Shown here piece after piece: positions 26,830-34,538 of a stretch of 41,280 nucleotides of DNA. Position 1 is the stretch's first letter, and each line of letters begins with the position of its first letter. The translations under genes and the position numbers were made by a program. The notes under the pieces were generated by a model. That model did not search any database and was not told the DNA's origin. It was given only the letters and a program-made list of their open reading frames with translations. Source of the DNA: Rhizobiaceae bacterium (GTDB lineage Bacteria; Pseudomonadota; Alphaproteobacteria; Rhizobiales; Rhizobiaceae); assembly GCA_026981655.1 (NCBI GenBank), contig JALSIJ010000244.1, positions 1 through 41,280 of the forward strand. The letters are read 5' to 3'.

Positions 26830-27491
26830 GACAGGAAAAAAACGCTCATAGAGCATTAAGCCAGCAAGCAATTTCGGCCATGCAGTTTCGTCAAAAGTTT
26901 GAGCAAAGGCAAAAACTTGCAGGATTTGGTGTGGGCGGTGGCGATCATGTGCTCAATCAGGACAAATCCAGAGTTGATGACAATTCGCTCAAAAACGCCT
27001 CCGTTTTGTTTGGGATAATCGACCGGATCGAGGGGGCAAGTGTGTTATTAACCAAGCGAACAGAGACTTTGTCGTCTCACAAGGGGCAGGTGGCGCTTCC
27101 CGGTGGAAAAATTGATAAAAGTGATGCCTCTGCCGAATCGGCCGCCCTGCGCGAAGCCTATGAGGAGGTGGGCGTTGAGCCGGAATTTGTCACCGTATTG
27201 GGGCGCCTGGGTGATTATAAATCCGGTTCCGGATATAGGGTATCTCCGGTGGTTGGAATAATTGATCCGGCATTCACTTTGAGAATAAACCAACACGAAG
27301 TTGCAGAGGCTTTTGAAGTGCCACTTTCATTTCTGATGAATGAGGAAAATCATCAAGTTGGCAGTGCGGTTTGGAATGACACGGAACGGTTTTTCTATAA
27401 AATGCCTTACGGAGAAGGGCGTGACGTCAAGCCAATCTGGGGATTGACCGCCGGGATAATTCGGATGATTTATGACAGGGTTTATGGATGA
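26826..27491 (+). CDS. CoA pyrophosphatase-type Nudix hydrolase
   Basis: 221 residues. Motif LLTKRTETLSSHKGQVALPGG, the UPF0035 mark of Nudix CoA diphosphatases (NudL type), leads directly into the Nudix box GGKIDKSDASAESAALREAYEEVGV with intact RE..EE. Expected to split CoA into 3',5'-ADP and phosphopantetheine, clearing oxidised CoA. An N-terminal ~45 residues is extra, charged and helical. Overlaps both neighbours by ATGA (26826 and 27488), so DUF1285, this enzyme and the CCA transferase form one coupled operon. Confidence 0.93.
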   Translation: MRQEKNAHRALSQQAISAMQFRQKFEQRQKLAGFGVGGGDHVLNQDKSRVDDNSLKNASVLFGIIDRIEGASVLLTKRTETLSSHKGQVALPGGKIDKSDASAESAALREAYEEVGVEPEFVTVLGRLGDYKSGSGYRVSPVVGIIDPAFTLRINQHEVAEAFEVPLSFLMNEENHQVGSAVWNDTERFFYKMPYGEGRDVKPIWGLTAGIIRMIYDRVYG

Positions 27492-28738
27492 ATAAAGTGC
27501 TTCCCAACGCCGAATGGCTCAAAGACCGTGATCTGCAAAAATTATTGGAATTATTGAGCGCTGATGGCGAAGAGGCGATGGTCAATGGAGGTGCTGTCAG
27601 AAATTCTTTGCTCGGGGAACCGGTGGCGGATGTGGACCTGTCAACAACCCTATTGCCTGAACAGGTTGTTGGAATATTGCAGAGCGCAAATATCAAAGTT
27701 GTTCCAACCGGTATCGAGCATGGCACGGTTACCGCCGTTCTCAACAAACGTCCGTTTGAAATTACCACCTTACGGTCTGACATTGAAACCAATGGACGAC
27801 ATGCGATCGTCCAGTTTGGTCGCGATTGGTTGGAAGATGCAAAGCGCCGGGATTTTAGCGTCAATGCTCTATATGTCGATAAAGATGGTACGGTTTTTGA
27901 CCCCCTTGAGGGGATGATTGATATCAAGGCGCGGCGAATAAGATTTATTGGAGATGCGGAAGATCGCATCAAAGAAGACTTTTTACGGATTTTGCGGTTT
28001 TTCAGATTTTTTGCCTGGTACGGAACGGGCGCACCTGATCGAGAGGCTTTGAAAGCCTGTGTTCGTATGAAGAACATGATTGGGGATTTATCGGTTGAAC
28101 GCGTTTGGAACGAGTTTCGCAAACTTCTAAGCGCTCCGGATCCGGCACGCGCCATATTGTGGATGCGGCAATCCGGGGTTTTAAATGTGGTTTTACCAGA
28201 AAGCGAAAAATGGGGCATTGATGCGTTTCAACGGTTGGTTAGAACCGAGAGCGAGTTAGGTTGGGAGATTGATCCGCTTTTGCGGTTGATGGCAATCATT
28301 CCGCCGCAACAGGATATTGTGTCTGGATTGGCTGATAGATTGCGGCTCTCAAAGGTCGACGGCAAAAGGTTGCTGGATTGGGTGAATAGTGTTGGTTCAT
28401 TTGATGATGTGAATGAATATGAACTTCAAAAACTCATATATAAAGGTTCCCGGCAAGGAATAATTGACAGGCTTAAACTTGACCTGGCGCGGCTGCGTGA
28501 ATTGGGAATGCGGGAGGATACGGCCCTGGTTGATGCCGTGCGTATAAGCGGTTTGCTGGATTTTGCATTGGCTTGGGAAAAGCCAAAATTTCCGCTTAAA
28601 GGCAAAGATCTGATTGAGTTGGGATATTTGCCGGGAAAAGAGCTTGGGGAAATCCTTAAATCGCTGGAAGAGCGTTGGATTAATGCCGGTTTCGGTGGAT
28701 CGAAGCAGAAATTGCTTGAGAACCTACCTGAAATTTAA
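27488..28738 (+). CDS. cca: CCA tRNA nucleotidyltransferase
   Basis: 416 residues, class II nucleotidyltransferase fold. GGAVRN at 34-39 and the catalytic DxD pair Asp48/Asp50 (ADVDLST), then the FEITTLRSD block, RRDFSVNALY, and RIRFIGDAEDRIKEDFLRILRFFRF, which is the ribose/base-selecting region. It adds or repairs the 3' CCA end of tRNAs. It is the last gene of the DUF1285 operon and converges with the sensor kinase gene, with stop codons overlapping by 4 bases (28735-28738). Confidence 0.96.
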   Translation: MNKVLPNAEWLKDRDLQKLLELLSADGEEAMVNGGAVRNSLLGEPVADVDLSTTLLPEQVVGILQSANIKVVPTGIEHGTVTAVLNKRPFEITTLRSDIETNGRHAIVQFGRDWLEDAKRRDFSVNALYVDKDGTVFDPLEGMIDIKARRIRFIGDAEDRIKEDFLRILRFFRFFAWYGTGAPDREALKACVRMKNMIGDLSVERVWNEFRKLLSAPDPARAILWMRQSGVLNVVLPESEKWGIDAFQRLVRTESELGWEIDPLLRLMAIIPPQQDIVSGLADRLRLSKVDGKRLLDWVNSVGSFDDVNEYELQKLIYKGSRQGIIDRLKLDLARLRELGMREDTALVDAVRISGLLDFALAWEKPKFPLKGKDLIELGYLPGKELGEILKSLEERWINAGFGGSKQKLLENLPEI

Positions 28739-30114
28739 GCTGGAATTTTAATCGTTGCTTTTAAACCGCCAAGCGGGCTGTCATCCAGTACTATATCGCC
28801 GCCGTGGGTCCGGGCTATATCGCGGGCAATCGCAAGGCCTAATCCTGTGCCAGTATTATCCTGGTTCCGCGCCTCATCTAAACGAAAAAATGGTTTGAAT
28901 ACATCTTCTCGAGATTCTTCCGGGATGCCAATTCCATTGTCATCAATTTGAATGCTTAGCCAGTTTCCTCTGTGATCGGCCAAAATCTGTATCTTGTCGG
29001 CATTCTTAAGGGCATTTGACACAAGATTGCTAAGAAGTCTGGAAAATGCCCCGGGACGGACATTGATTGTAGCCCGGCCTTTGAGCTCAAATGTAAGTTT
29101 CTTGTTTCTCAAGCTGGCTTCATTTTCGAGGCGTATCAAAGCATCTTTAAGATTAATGGTTCCTGGTTCTTCATCGCCTTCGCCTCTGGTAAAGTTGACA
29201 TAACCTTCAATCATCATCTGCATGTCGTCGACATCATTTTGCAATTCGTCGACCTCGGGGCTTTTTCCAAGCAATGCAAGTTGTAATTTAAATCTGGTTA
29301 GAATTGTTCGAAGATCGTGGCTAACACCCGCTAGCATTGTTGTTCTTTGTTCTATTTGACGTTCAATGCGGCCCCTCATTTCAAGGAATGCAATGCCTGC
29401 GCGACGTACCTCCTGAGCTCCTCGAGGCTTGAAGTCCCCAGGAATCGACCGGCCTTTACCGAATGCTTCCGCTGCTTCTGCCAGTTTTTGAATTGGGCGG
29501 ATTTGATTTCGCAAAAACAATATCGAGATGAAAATCAAAACCAGCGATGTGCCGCTCATCCACAGTAAAAATATATGGGTGTTGGATGCGTAGGCTCTGC
29601 TTCTGCGCAGAAATACCCGCAACACATTTTTTTCAAGCTTGATTCTAATTTCCAAAAGATTGGAATCGCCAACTGTATCTATCCAGAATGGTTTTGCAAT
29701 TTGCGTGGTGATTTGCTGACTGAGAATACCGTCCAGAATAGAAAAGAAAGGTTTTGGGTTGGGCGGAGGTAAGGGGGCAGGTGGCAAGATTGAAATGTTA
29801 AGAGCAAATTTTTGGCGGGCAATTTTTGTAATTGTCTCATATTCGGTATCTTGAGGGTAGGTCTCGATCACACTAACAATAGCCGATACATCGCGCACAA
29901 CCGCCGTAGAAAGACGCTGAGTGACTGATTGCCAATGGCGCTCCATAAATACAAATGCGACCACTGATTGCAATAAAACCATCGGCGTGATGATAATAAG
30001 AAGCGAGCGGCCGTAAAGGCCTTTCGGCATTTGAGCAGCAATCCACCGGGTAAAGACAATCCAAGGATAGCGCAGCCGTCTTAATCTGTGTTGATATACC
30101 TCAATCGACGACAC
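28735..30114 (-). CDS. EnvZ-type sensor histidine kinase
   Basis: 459 residues, GTG start at 30114 supported by GGAGG 6 nt upstream. Two membrane spans (about 37-57 and 180-201) enclose a ~120-residue periplasmic sensor domain with a Pro-rich strip (PPAPLPPPNPKPFF, 111-124). A HAMP linker follows (about 202-255), then the phosphoacceptor His266 in AGVSHDLRTIL, N-box SNLVSNALKNAD, G1 DNGIGIPEES and G2 GTGLGLAIAR. It pairs with the OmpR-type regulator 142 bases upstream on the same strand. The stimulus is unknown. Confidence 0.95.
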   Translation of the reverse strand: MSSIEVYQHRLRRLRYPWIVFTRWIAAQMPKGLYGRSLLIIITPMVLLQSVVAFVFMERHWQSVTQRLSTAVVRDVSAIVSVIETYPQDTEYETITKIARQKFALNISILPPAPLPPPNPKPFFSILDGILSQQITTQIAKPFWIDTVGDSNLLEIRIKLEKNVLRVFLRRSRAYASNTHIFLLWMSGTSLVLIFISILFLRNQIRPIQKLAEAAEAFGKGRSIPGDFKPRGAQEVRRAGIAFLEMRGRIERQIEQRTTMLAGVSHDLRTILTRFKLQLALLGKSPEVDELQNDVDDMQMMIEGYVNFTRGEGDEEPGTINLKDALIRLENEASLRNKKLTFELKGRATINVRPGAFSRLLSNLVSNALKNADKIQILADHRGNWLSIQIDDNGIGIPEESREDVFKPFFRLDEARNQDNTGTGLGLAIARDIARTHGGDIVLDDSPLGGLKATIKIPA

Positions 30115-30256
30115 GCCCGTCCTCCATTCCGGCGATTACTTCTGTATCGCTGATATTTTGAGGAAATCATATCTATCGACACGACTTGGCACAACAGCAA
30201 AAATCCGATGAGGTTTGTGAGTAAGGTTTGTGTAGGCGGCGGCTTGCAATAATCAG

Positions 30257-30976
30257 CTAGTCAACATGCAATTTGTAGCCCATCCCCCGCACTGTTTGCA
30301 GCCAATTTGGTTGGGCTGGATCGGGTTCGATTTTTCTTCTCAAACGGTTGATTTGAACATCGACGGTTCTCTCGCCCGTAACATTGTCGTTTCCAAGTAG
30401 CTCCTGACGTGGAACAATATCTCCGGCATTGAGAGCAAACAAGACCATTATCTCACGTTCCCTGTCTGTAAGGCGAACCGGGGTGCCGTTATTTTTCAAC
30501 TCTCTTGATGCAATCGTAAATGTATAAGGGCCAAACACCACCTGCTCAATTGCAGGTACTTCTGGCTGCGCGGTCCTTTTCAAAATTGCATTGACACGGA
30601 GCAGTAGCTCACGGGGGTCAAATGGCTTGGGTAAATAGTCGTCAGCACCGGCTTCCAGGCCGGTAATTCTCGCTTCAGTCTCTGAAAGGGCGGTAAGCAT
30701 CAGAATTGGAACATCCATTTCTTCGCGTAAATATCTGGTGAAGTCGACGCCAGATTCTCCGGGCATCATTACATCCACAATCAGTAAGTCAAAGGCCAGG
30801 CCAACAAGCTTGCGGCGCGCATCAGAGGCATTGCTTGCCACAGAAACTCTAAACTCGTTTTCACTCAAGAATCGTGACAACAGATCGCGAATTCGCCGAT
30901 CATCATCAATAATAAGAATATGGGCGGCGTTATCTGCTAGCGAGGCTGTTTCAGTGGCGTTCATTAAAAAACTCAT
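30257..30976 (-). CDS. OmpR/PetR-type response regulator
   Basis: About 239 residues. Receiver domain with the acidic pocket (IIDDDRR), phosphoacceptor Asp in LLIVDVMMPG and the conserved Lys in YLPKPFD; then a winged-helix DNA-binding domain (LTDREREIMVLFALNAGDIV ... RTVDVQINRLRRKIEPDP...VRGMGYKL). The sequence is close to the PetR-like subgroup. The start is uncertain: the longest frame begins at a TTG (31000), and I give the ATG at 30976; the ATG at 30964 is also possible. It lies between marR and the kinase, all on the minus strand, and probably shares a transcript with the kinase. Confidence 0.93.
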   Translation of the reverse strand: MSFLMNATETASLADNAAHILIIDDDRRIRDLLSRFLSENEFRVSVASNASDARRKLVGLAFDLLIVDVMMPGESGVDFTRYLREEMDVPILMLTALSETEARITGLEAGADDYLPKPFDPRELLLRVNAILKRTAQPEVPAIEQVVFGPYTFTIASRELKNNGTPVRLTDREREIMVLFALNAGDIVPRQELLGNDNVTGERTVDVQINRLRRKIEPDPAQPNWLQTVRGMGYKLHVD

Positions 30977-31043
30977 ATTCTCTATAGGGTTCAGAACCAA
31001 AATTCAGTACTAATTAAACCCCGGTTGGGGCTCTTGTCTGGTG

Positions 31044-31562
31044 TTAATCGACCGAAACTCCTTCGTTGAGCAGATGATCAAGAAAATCCCGGTCACTACG
31101 GTCAATCATATTTTGTAAAAACGCTTCGACTGCATGTGATTGCCGCGGAATGTCATTGCTGACAATGTTGGCAAATGCGGTTTCAATTCGCTTTGATTGC
31201 ATTTGGGATAGTTTCAGCGCTAATTTGCGGCCTTTTTTTGTCGGGTATAATAATCGTTTGCGGCCATCATTGTCGGCGCGATGTTGAACGATGTGCCCAG
31301 ACTCAATAAGTTCCTTTAAAACCCGGCTCAGACTTTGCTTGGTAATTTTTAAAATATCAAGCAACTCTGCAACCGTTAATCCGGGTATTCTGTTGGTGAA
31401 ATGTAAAACCCTGTGATGTGCCCGGCCAAAACCATACTCGGATAAAACCTCATCAGCATCGGTTACGAATGAACGATAGGCAAAAAACAATAGTTCTATA
31501 ATTCTGAAATTCTCGCAATCTTCTTTCGACATTGGCATTTTGATTGCATTGGCTTCGTTCAT
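31044..31562 (-). CDS. MarR family transcriptional regulator
   Basis: 172 residues. Winged-helix core with LTVAELLDILKITKQSLSRVLKELIESGHIVQHRADNDGRKRLLYPTKKG (about residues 61-110), the recognition helix being the ITKQSLSRVLKEL part, and the DGRKR wing. An AGAAAG site precedes the ATG at 31562. It is divergent from ilvE across a 208-base gap containing a perfect 13-bp inverted repeat at 31591-31623, which it probably binds, so it may be autoregulated and may regulate ilvE. In other Hyphomicrobiales a MarR gene stands beside the same aminotransferase and two-component pair. Ligand unknown. Confidence 0.93.
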   Translation of the reverse strand: MNEANAIKMPMSKEDCENFRIIELLFFAYRSFVTDADEVLSEYGFGRAHHRVLHFTNRIPGLTVAELLDILKITKQSLSRVLKELIESGHIVQHRADNDGRKRLLYPTKKGRKLALKLSQMQSKRIETAFANIVSNDIPRQSHAVEAFLQNMIDRSDRDFLDHLLNEGVSVD

Positions 31563-31590
31563 TGTTGTTCTTTCTAAATATCAAAATAAC

Positions 31591-31623
31591 AAAATATATG
31601 TCAGGTATGTTGACATATATTTT
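31591..31623. promoter_or_regulatory. Predicted MarR operator (perfect 13-bp inverted repeat) with overlapping promoter
   Basis: AAAATATATGTCA (31591-31603), 7-nt spacer, TGACATATATTTT (31611-31623), without a mismatch. A possible plus-strand promoter for ilvE uses TTGACA at 31610-31615, with AATACT at 31632-31637 after 16 nt, so the right arm covers its -35. A protein bound here should block ilvE transcription and, 29 bases before marR, marR itself. Confidence 0.7.
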
Positions 31624-31770
31624 AAATGCTCAATACTACCTTATGGAGTTTCTTGAATAAATAACAATCTGGAATTCCATTTTGGCTTAACCATTTTGCG
31701 GAATGTTCGCCCATTCCCTAAGCAGCGGGTTCTTCGGCTGGTGCCGAATACCTGAAAAGGAGTATTTGTA

Positions 31771-32646
31771 ATGGCATCGAAATCATTTGACCAATTGGAC
31801 GGCGTTATTTGGTTTAACGGAGAATTTGTTGAATGGGCGGATGCGCAGGTGCATGTGTTAACACATGGCTTACATTATGCCAGTTCGGTGTTTGAGGGTG
31901 TTCGGGCCTATGGCGGGAAGATATTCAAGCTGGATGAACACACTGAGAGGCTACATGCTTCTGCAAAACACCTTGGGTTTGAAATTCCCTGGTCGGTTGA
32001 CGAAATTAATCAGGCCTGTGAAGAATCACTGGTAAAACAGGGATTAAGTGATGCTTACCTCCGTCCGGTCGCCTGGCGCGGCAGTGAAATGATGGGTGTG
32101 TCTGCACAAAAAAGCAAGATTAACCTGGCCATCGCTGTATGGGACTGGCCGAGCTATTTTGACCCGGAAGAACGCGTTAAGGGCGTGCGCCTTGATATTT
32201 CAGAATGGTGTAGACCTGATCCAAGAACGATCCCCTGCAAGGCAAAAGCTGCGGGACTGTACATGATTTGCACGCTTTCCAAACATGCGGCCGAAGACAA
32301 AGGCTATGCTGATGCGTTGATGTATGACTGGCGCGGTCGTGTGGCTGAAGCAACAGGCGCAAATGTATTTTTCGTCAAAGACGGCGTTATTCATACCCCC
32401 ACACCTGACTGCTTTCTTGATGGGATAACCCGCCAGACCGTTATTGATCTGGCAAAGAAACGACAAATTGAGGTGGTTGAACGGGTCATTATGCCGGATG
32501 AAATGAGCGATTTCGAAGAATGTTTTTTGACTGGAACAGCTGCAGAAGTAACACCTGTATCAGAAATCGGCCCCCATTCTTTTACGCCGGGAACAATTTC
32601 CACAATGTTGATGGATGATTACACCAAGATCGTGAACGCAGATTGA
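31771..32646 (+). CDS. ilvE: Branched-chain-amino-acid aminotransferase
   Basis: 291 residues, class IV PLP transaminase. Lys159 in PCKAKAAGLY is the likely Schiff-base lysine; the class IV signature runs through EATGANVFFVKDGVIHTPTPDCFLDGITRQTVI. It transfers amino groups between glutamate and the 2-oxo acids of Leu, Ile and Val; D-amino-acid transaminase or aminodeoxychorismate lyase are related alternatives but the length and the HGLHYASSVFEGVRAY N-terminal motif fit ilvE. A strong AAGGAG site precedes the ATG. Divergent from marR. Confidence 0.94.
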   Translation: MASKSFDQLDGVIWFNGEFVEWADAQVHVLTHGLHYASSVFEGVRAYGGKIFKLDEHTERLHASAKHLGFEIPWSVDEINQACEESLVKQGLSDAYLRPVAWRGSEMMGVSAQKSKINLAIAVWDWPSYFDPEERVKGVRLDISEWCRPDPRTIPCKAKAAGLYMICTLSKHAAEDKGYADALMYDWRGRVAEATGANVFFVKDGVIHTPTPDCFLDGITRQTVIDLAKKRQIEVVERVIMPDEMSDFEECFLTGTAAEVTPVSEIGPHSFTPGTISTMLMDDYTKIVNAD

Positions 32647-32745
32647 TGCGGGGGTAACATCTACTTTAAAATAGTTTCCCTTGCGTAATGATTGAATCAG
32701 CGGCAATATGCTGTTGTATATTAATCAAAACGGGGAGAGAGTGTT

Positions 32746-33027
32746 TTGGATATTCAATCGTTGATAATTCAACTTGTGTCAGGTGCAGTTGGTGGCGGTG
32801 CCATTGGCGGGCTGATTAAACAGGTTGGTATGGGTAATGTCGTTAATCTGATCACGGGTGCCATAGGTGGCGCTGGGGCCAGTTCATTGATGGGCATGAT
32901 GGGCGGTGCTGCTATGGGCGATATGGTTGGTGGTGGCATGATCGGCACTATTGTTGGCAGTCTTGCCGGCGGTGGTGCGCTGACCGGTGTTGCAGGCCTA
33001 TTGAAAAACATGCTGGGCAGCAAATAA
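32746..33027 (+). CDS. Small glycine-rich hydrophobic membrane protein
   Basis: 93 residues, TTG start at 32746 with a GGGGAGAG site upstream. After a short lead the protein is nearly all Gly, Ala, Met, Val and Ile with GxxxG-type repeats (VGGGAIGGLI, GAIGGAGASS, GGGMIGTIVGSLAGGG), as in glycine-zipper membrane proteins that self-associate in membranes. About three membrane-length segments. Function unknown; small conserved proteins of this composition occur in Hyphomicrobiales. A good terminator follows (33083-33121), so it is probably a single-gene transcript. Confidence 0.8.
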   Translation: MDIQSLIIQLVSGAVGGGAIGGLIKQVGMGNVVNLITGAIGGAGASSLMGMMGGAAMGDMVGGGMIGTIVGSLAGGGALTGVAGLLKNMLGSK

Positions 33028-33082
33028 CGGCACTTTATCGTTAGCAAAATTCTGAACAATGGCTTGATAAATAACAAGCGTT

Positions 33083-33121
33083 AAAGGGCGGATTGAGTGC
33101 ATCTCATCCGCCCTTTATTTT
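33083..33121 (+). terminator. Intrinsic terminator after the glycine-rich protein gene
   Basis: AAAGGGCGGAT (33083-33093) pairs perfectly with ATCCGCCCTTT (33106-33116) over a 12-nt loop, followed by ATTTT. Confidence 0.85.
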
Positions 33122-33252
33122 GGATTATGGGCTGGTTTTAATTGAGCGATGTTGCGTTGTGTATTGGTGAATTTCAAAAAAGAAATTTTTATGTAATAGT
33201 TTGCATTACAGATATTAGGATCAATTAATTTAATAGATATAAGAGGAATATC

Positions 33253-33897
33253 ATGGCTCAGCTTCAAGTGGCGATCGTACCGGTAACCAGTTTCCAGCAA
33301 AACTGCGCGATTATTTGGGATGTAGATACTATGCAAGCCGCGGTGTTTGACCCGGGTGGCAATGTCGATCGAATAATGTCGATGGTTCGAAAATTGAAGG
33401 TCAAAGTGGAAACCATTTTTTTGACGCATGGCCATATAGACCATGCCGGTGGCGCTATGGATCTTAAAGACGTTCTTAATGTTCCAATCGTTGGGCCGCA
33501 TAAGGACGATGAAATGCTGTTGTCGGGGATCGAAGACCAAGCTAAAATGTTCGAGGTCGCAGCACCCGTTCGCAACGCCATTCCAGATCAATGGCTGGAG
33601 GAGGGCGACACCGTTTCGATTGGCGGAAACAAATTTCAGATATTTCATTGTCCAGGCCATGCGCCGGGCCATGTGGTGTTTTTCTGCGAAGAAAGCCAGT
33701 TTGCCCATGTGGGCGATGTGCTGTTTGCCGGTGGCATTGGCAGAACAGATTTACCGGGTGGAAATCATGCGGACTTAATCTCATCCATCAAGGATAAGTT
33801 ATTACCACTTGGGGATGATATTGTTTTCATATGTGGCCACGGCGCAGACAGTACATTTGGGCACGAACGCCAAACCAATCCGTTTTTGGTTCAATAA
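33253..33897 (+). CDS. MBL-fold hydrolase, glyoxalase II-like (YcbL type)
   Basis: 214 residues. The zinc site motif HGHIDH at 59-64 (Asp63) is intact, with later ligands in HCPGHAPGH and VGDVLF and the last His in ICGHG near the C-terminus. It lacks the C-terminal helical domain of GloB, so it is of the short YcbL type that hydrolyses hydroxyacylglutathione-like thioesters. An AGAGGAATATC lead gives the ribosome site. The gene ends 24 bases before a MITE-like element that probably separates it from its original 3' surroundings. Confidence 0.93.
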   Translation: MAQLQVAIVPVTSFQQNCAIIWDVDTMQAAVFDPGGNVDRIMSMVRKLKVKVETIFLTHGHIDHAGGAMDLKDVLNVPIVGPHKDDEMLLSGIEDQAKMFEVAAPVRNAIPDQWLEEGDTVSIGGNKFQIFHCPGHAPGHVVFFCEESQFAHVGDVLFAGGIGRTDLPGGNHADLISSIKDKLLPLGDDIVFICGHGADSTFGHERQTNPFLVQ

Positions 33898-33921
33898 TTA
33901 AAATTGATAATTGTAAAACTA

Positions 33922-34107
33922 GGGTCAGGACCCATTAATGTCATCCATTCAGCAGGCGAACTGGTCGCGCCCGAAGGGTTTGGAAGAAAGTATTCGAATA
34001 GTTGCAACAAATGCTCGAAAAGATCCCGATCTGCCCTTGTGCTTTGTTACAACTATTCGAACACTTCTTTCCAAACAGAATTGTGTGAGATTAAAGAGTC
34101 CTGACCC
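33922..34107. mobile_element. MITE-like palindromic element with TA flanks
   Basis: Perfect terminal inverted repeats GGGTCAGGAC (33922-33931) and GTCCTGACCC (34098-34107), flanked on both sides by TA (33920-33921 and 34108-34109), as a TA target duplication. A second pair of long inner arms, 33978-34004 and 34050-34076, is nearly complementary over 27 bases, so the whole 186-bp element folds back. No transposase is encoded. The TA flanks suggest mobilisation by an IS630/Tc1-type transposase in trans; this is inference. The ORFs inside (33904-34104, 33938-34147) follow from the element, not from a gene. Confidence 0.75.
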
Positions 34108-34110
34108 TAA

Positions 34111-34145
34111 AAAGGCCGCGTTGAACCTGGTTCAATACGGCCTTT
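34111..34145 (-). terminator. Intrinsic terminator for the 43-residue protein gene
   Basis: Read on the minus strand, AAAGGCCG and TTGAAC pair with GTTCAA and CGGCCTTT around a 3-nt loop, followed by a run of five T on leaving the stem. It ends 28 bases after the small gene's stop and abuts the MITE-like element. It could also stop plus-strand reading. Confidence 0.8.
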
Positions 34146-34172
34146 GAGTATCGTGTAGAATAAATTCTGGAA

Positions 34173-34304
34173 TTATGAGCGATCGAAGCTATTTACTTTT
34201 GGAAAAACGGTGCGTTCGATCAGGCTGTGACGCTCAAATACTGAAAAACGAATGCCGAGTTTCAAGCCGTAAGTGAATTCTTTAAGTCCGTTTAAAAATG
34301 CCAT
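34173..34304 (-). CDS. Small hypothetical protein (43 aa)
   Basis: Not a long ORF but well supported: an AGGAGGAC ribosome site (34311-34318) lies 6 nt before the ATG at 34304, and an intrinsic terminator follows its stop. The product begins MAFLNGLKEFTYGLKLGIRF and ends VNSFDRS; the first half is amphipathic and the whole is basic. It could be a short helix that lies on the membrane. I recall no named family. The gene is divergent from hemF across 234 bases. Confidence 0.7.
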   Translation of the reverse strand: MAFLNGLKEFTYGLKLGIRFSVFERHSLIERTVFPKVNSFDRS

Positions 34305-34355
34305 TGTCTGGTCCTCCTGATGCGATGTCGATGGTTTTGAAGTTCGTATATTCCG

Positions 34356-34406
34356 GTTGAGAAAATCTCTCTCGTTGATCTGCTATCTAGTGGGTTTTTT
34401 CTCAAC
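34356..34406. repeat. Perfect 10-bp inverted repeat upstream of hemF
   Basis: GTTGAGAAAA (34356-34365) and TTTTCTCAAC (34397-34406), 31 bases apart, lie between the divergent 43-residue gene and hemF. Too far apart for a terminator loop; the spacing (about four helical turns centre to centre) would suit a pair of protein-binding sites or a large hairpin in the small gene's 5' leader. Confidence 0.5.
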
Positions 34407-34538
34407 GACAATTGCAATTAATTCGTACCAGCAATGCGCCGCGTGCATAGATAATGGGGATTGAGCGATAATTGAATATCTCGGGCTGTTTGCATTGGCA
34501 TTGATGTGGTATTCCGGCAAAAAATACTGGAGAATGCT

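Noticed and set aside
31680-31750. Small inverted repeats (GGAATG/CATTCC and TTCGG/CCGAA) before ilvE as a possible riboswitch
   Set aside because: Stems are only 5-6 bp, there is no terminator or start-site masking structure, and no known riboswitch motif is present.
33938-34147. 69-codon ORF through the palindromic element
   Set aside because: It lies almost wholly in the repeat arms of the MITE-like element and has no ribosome site.
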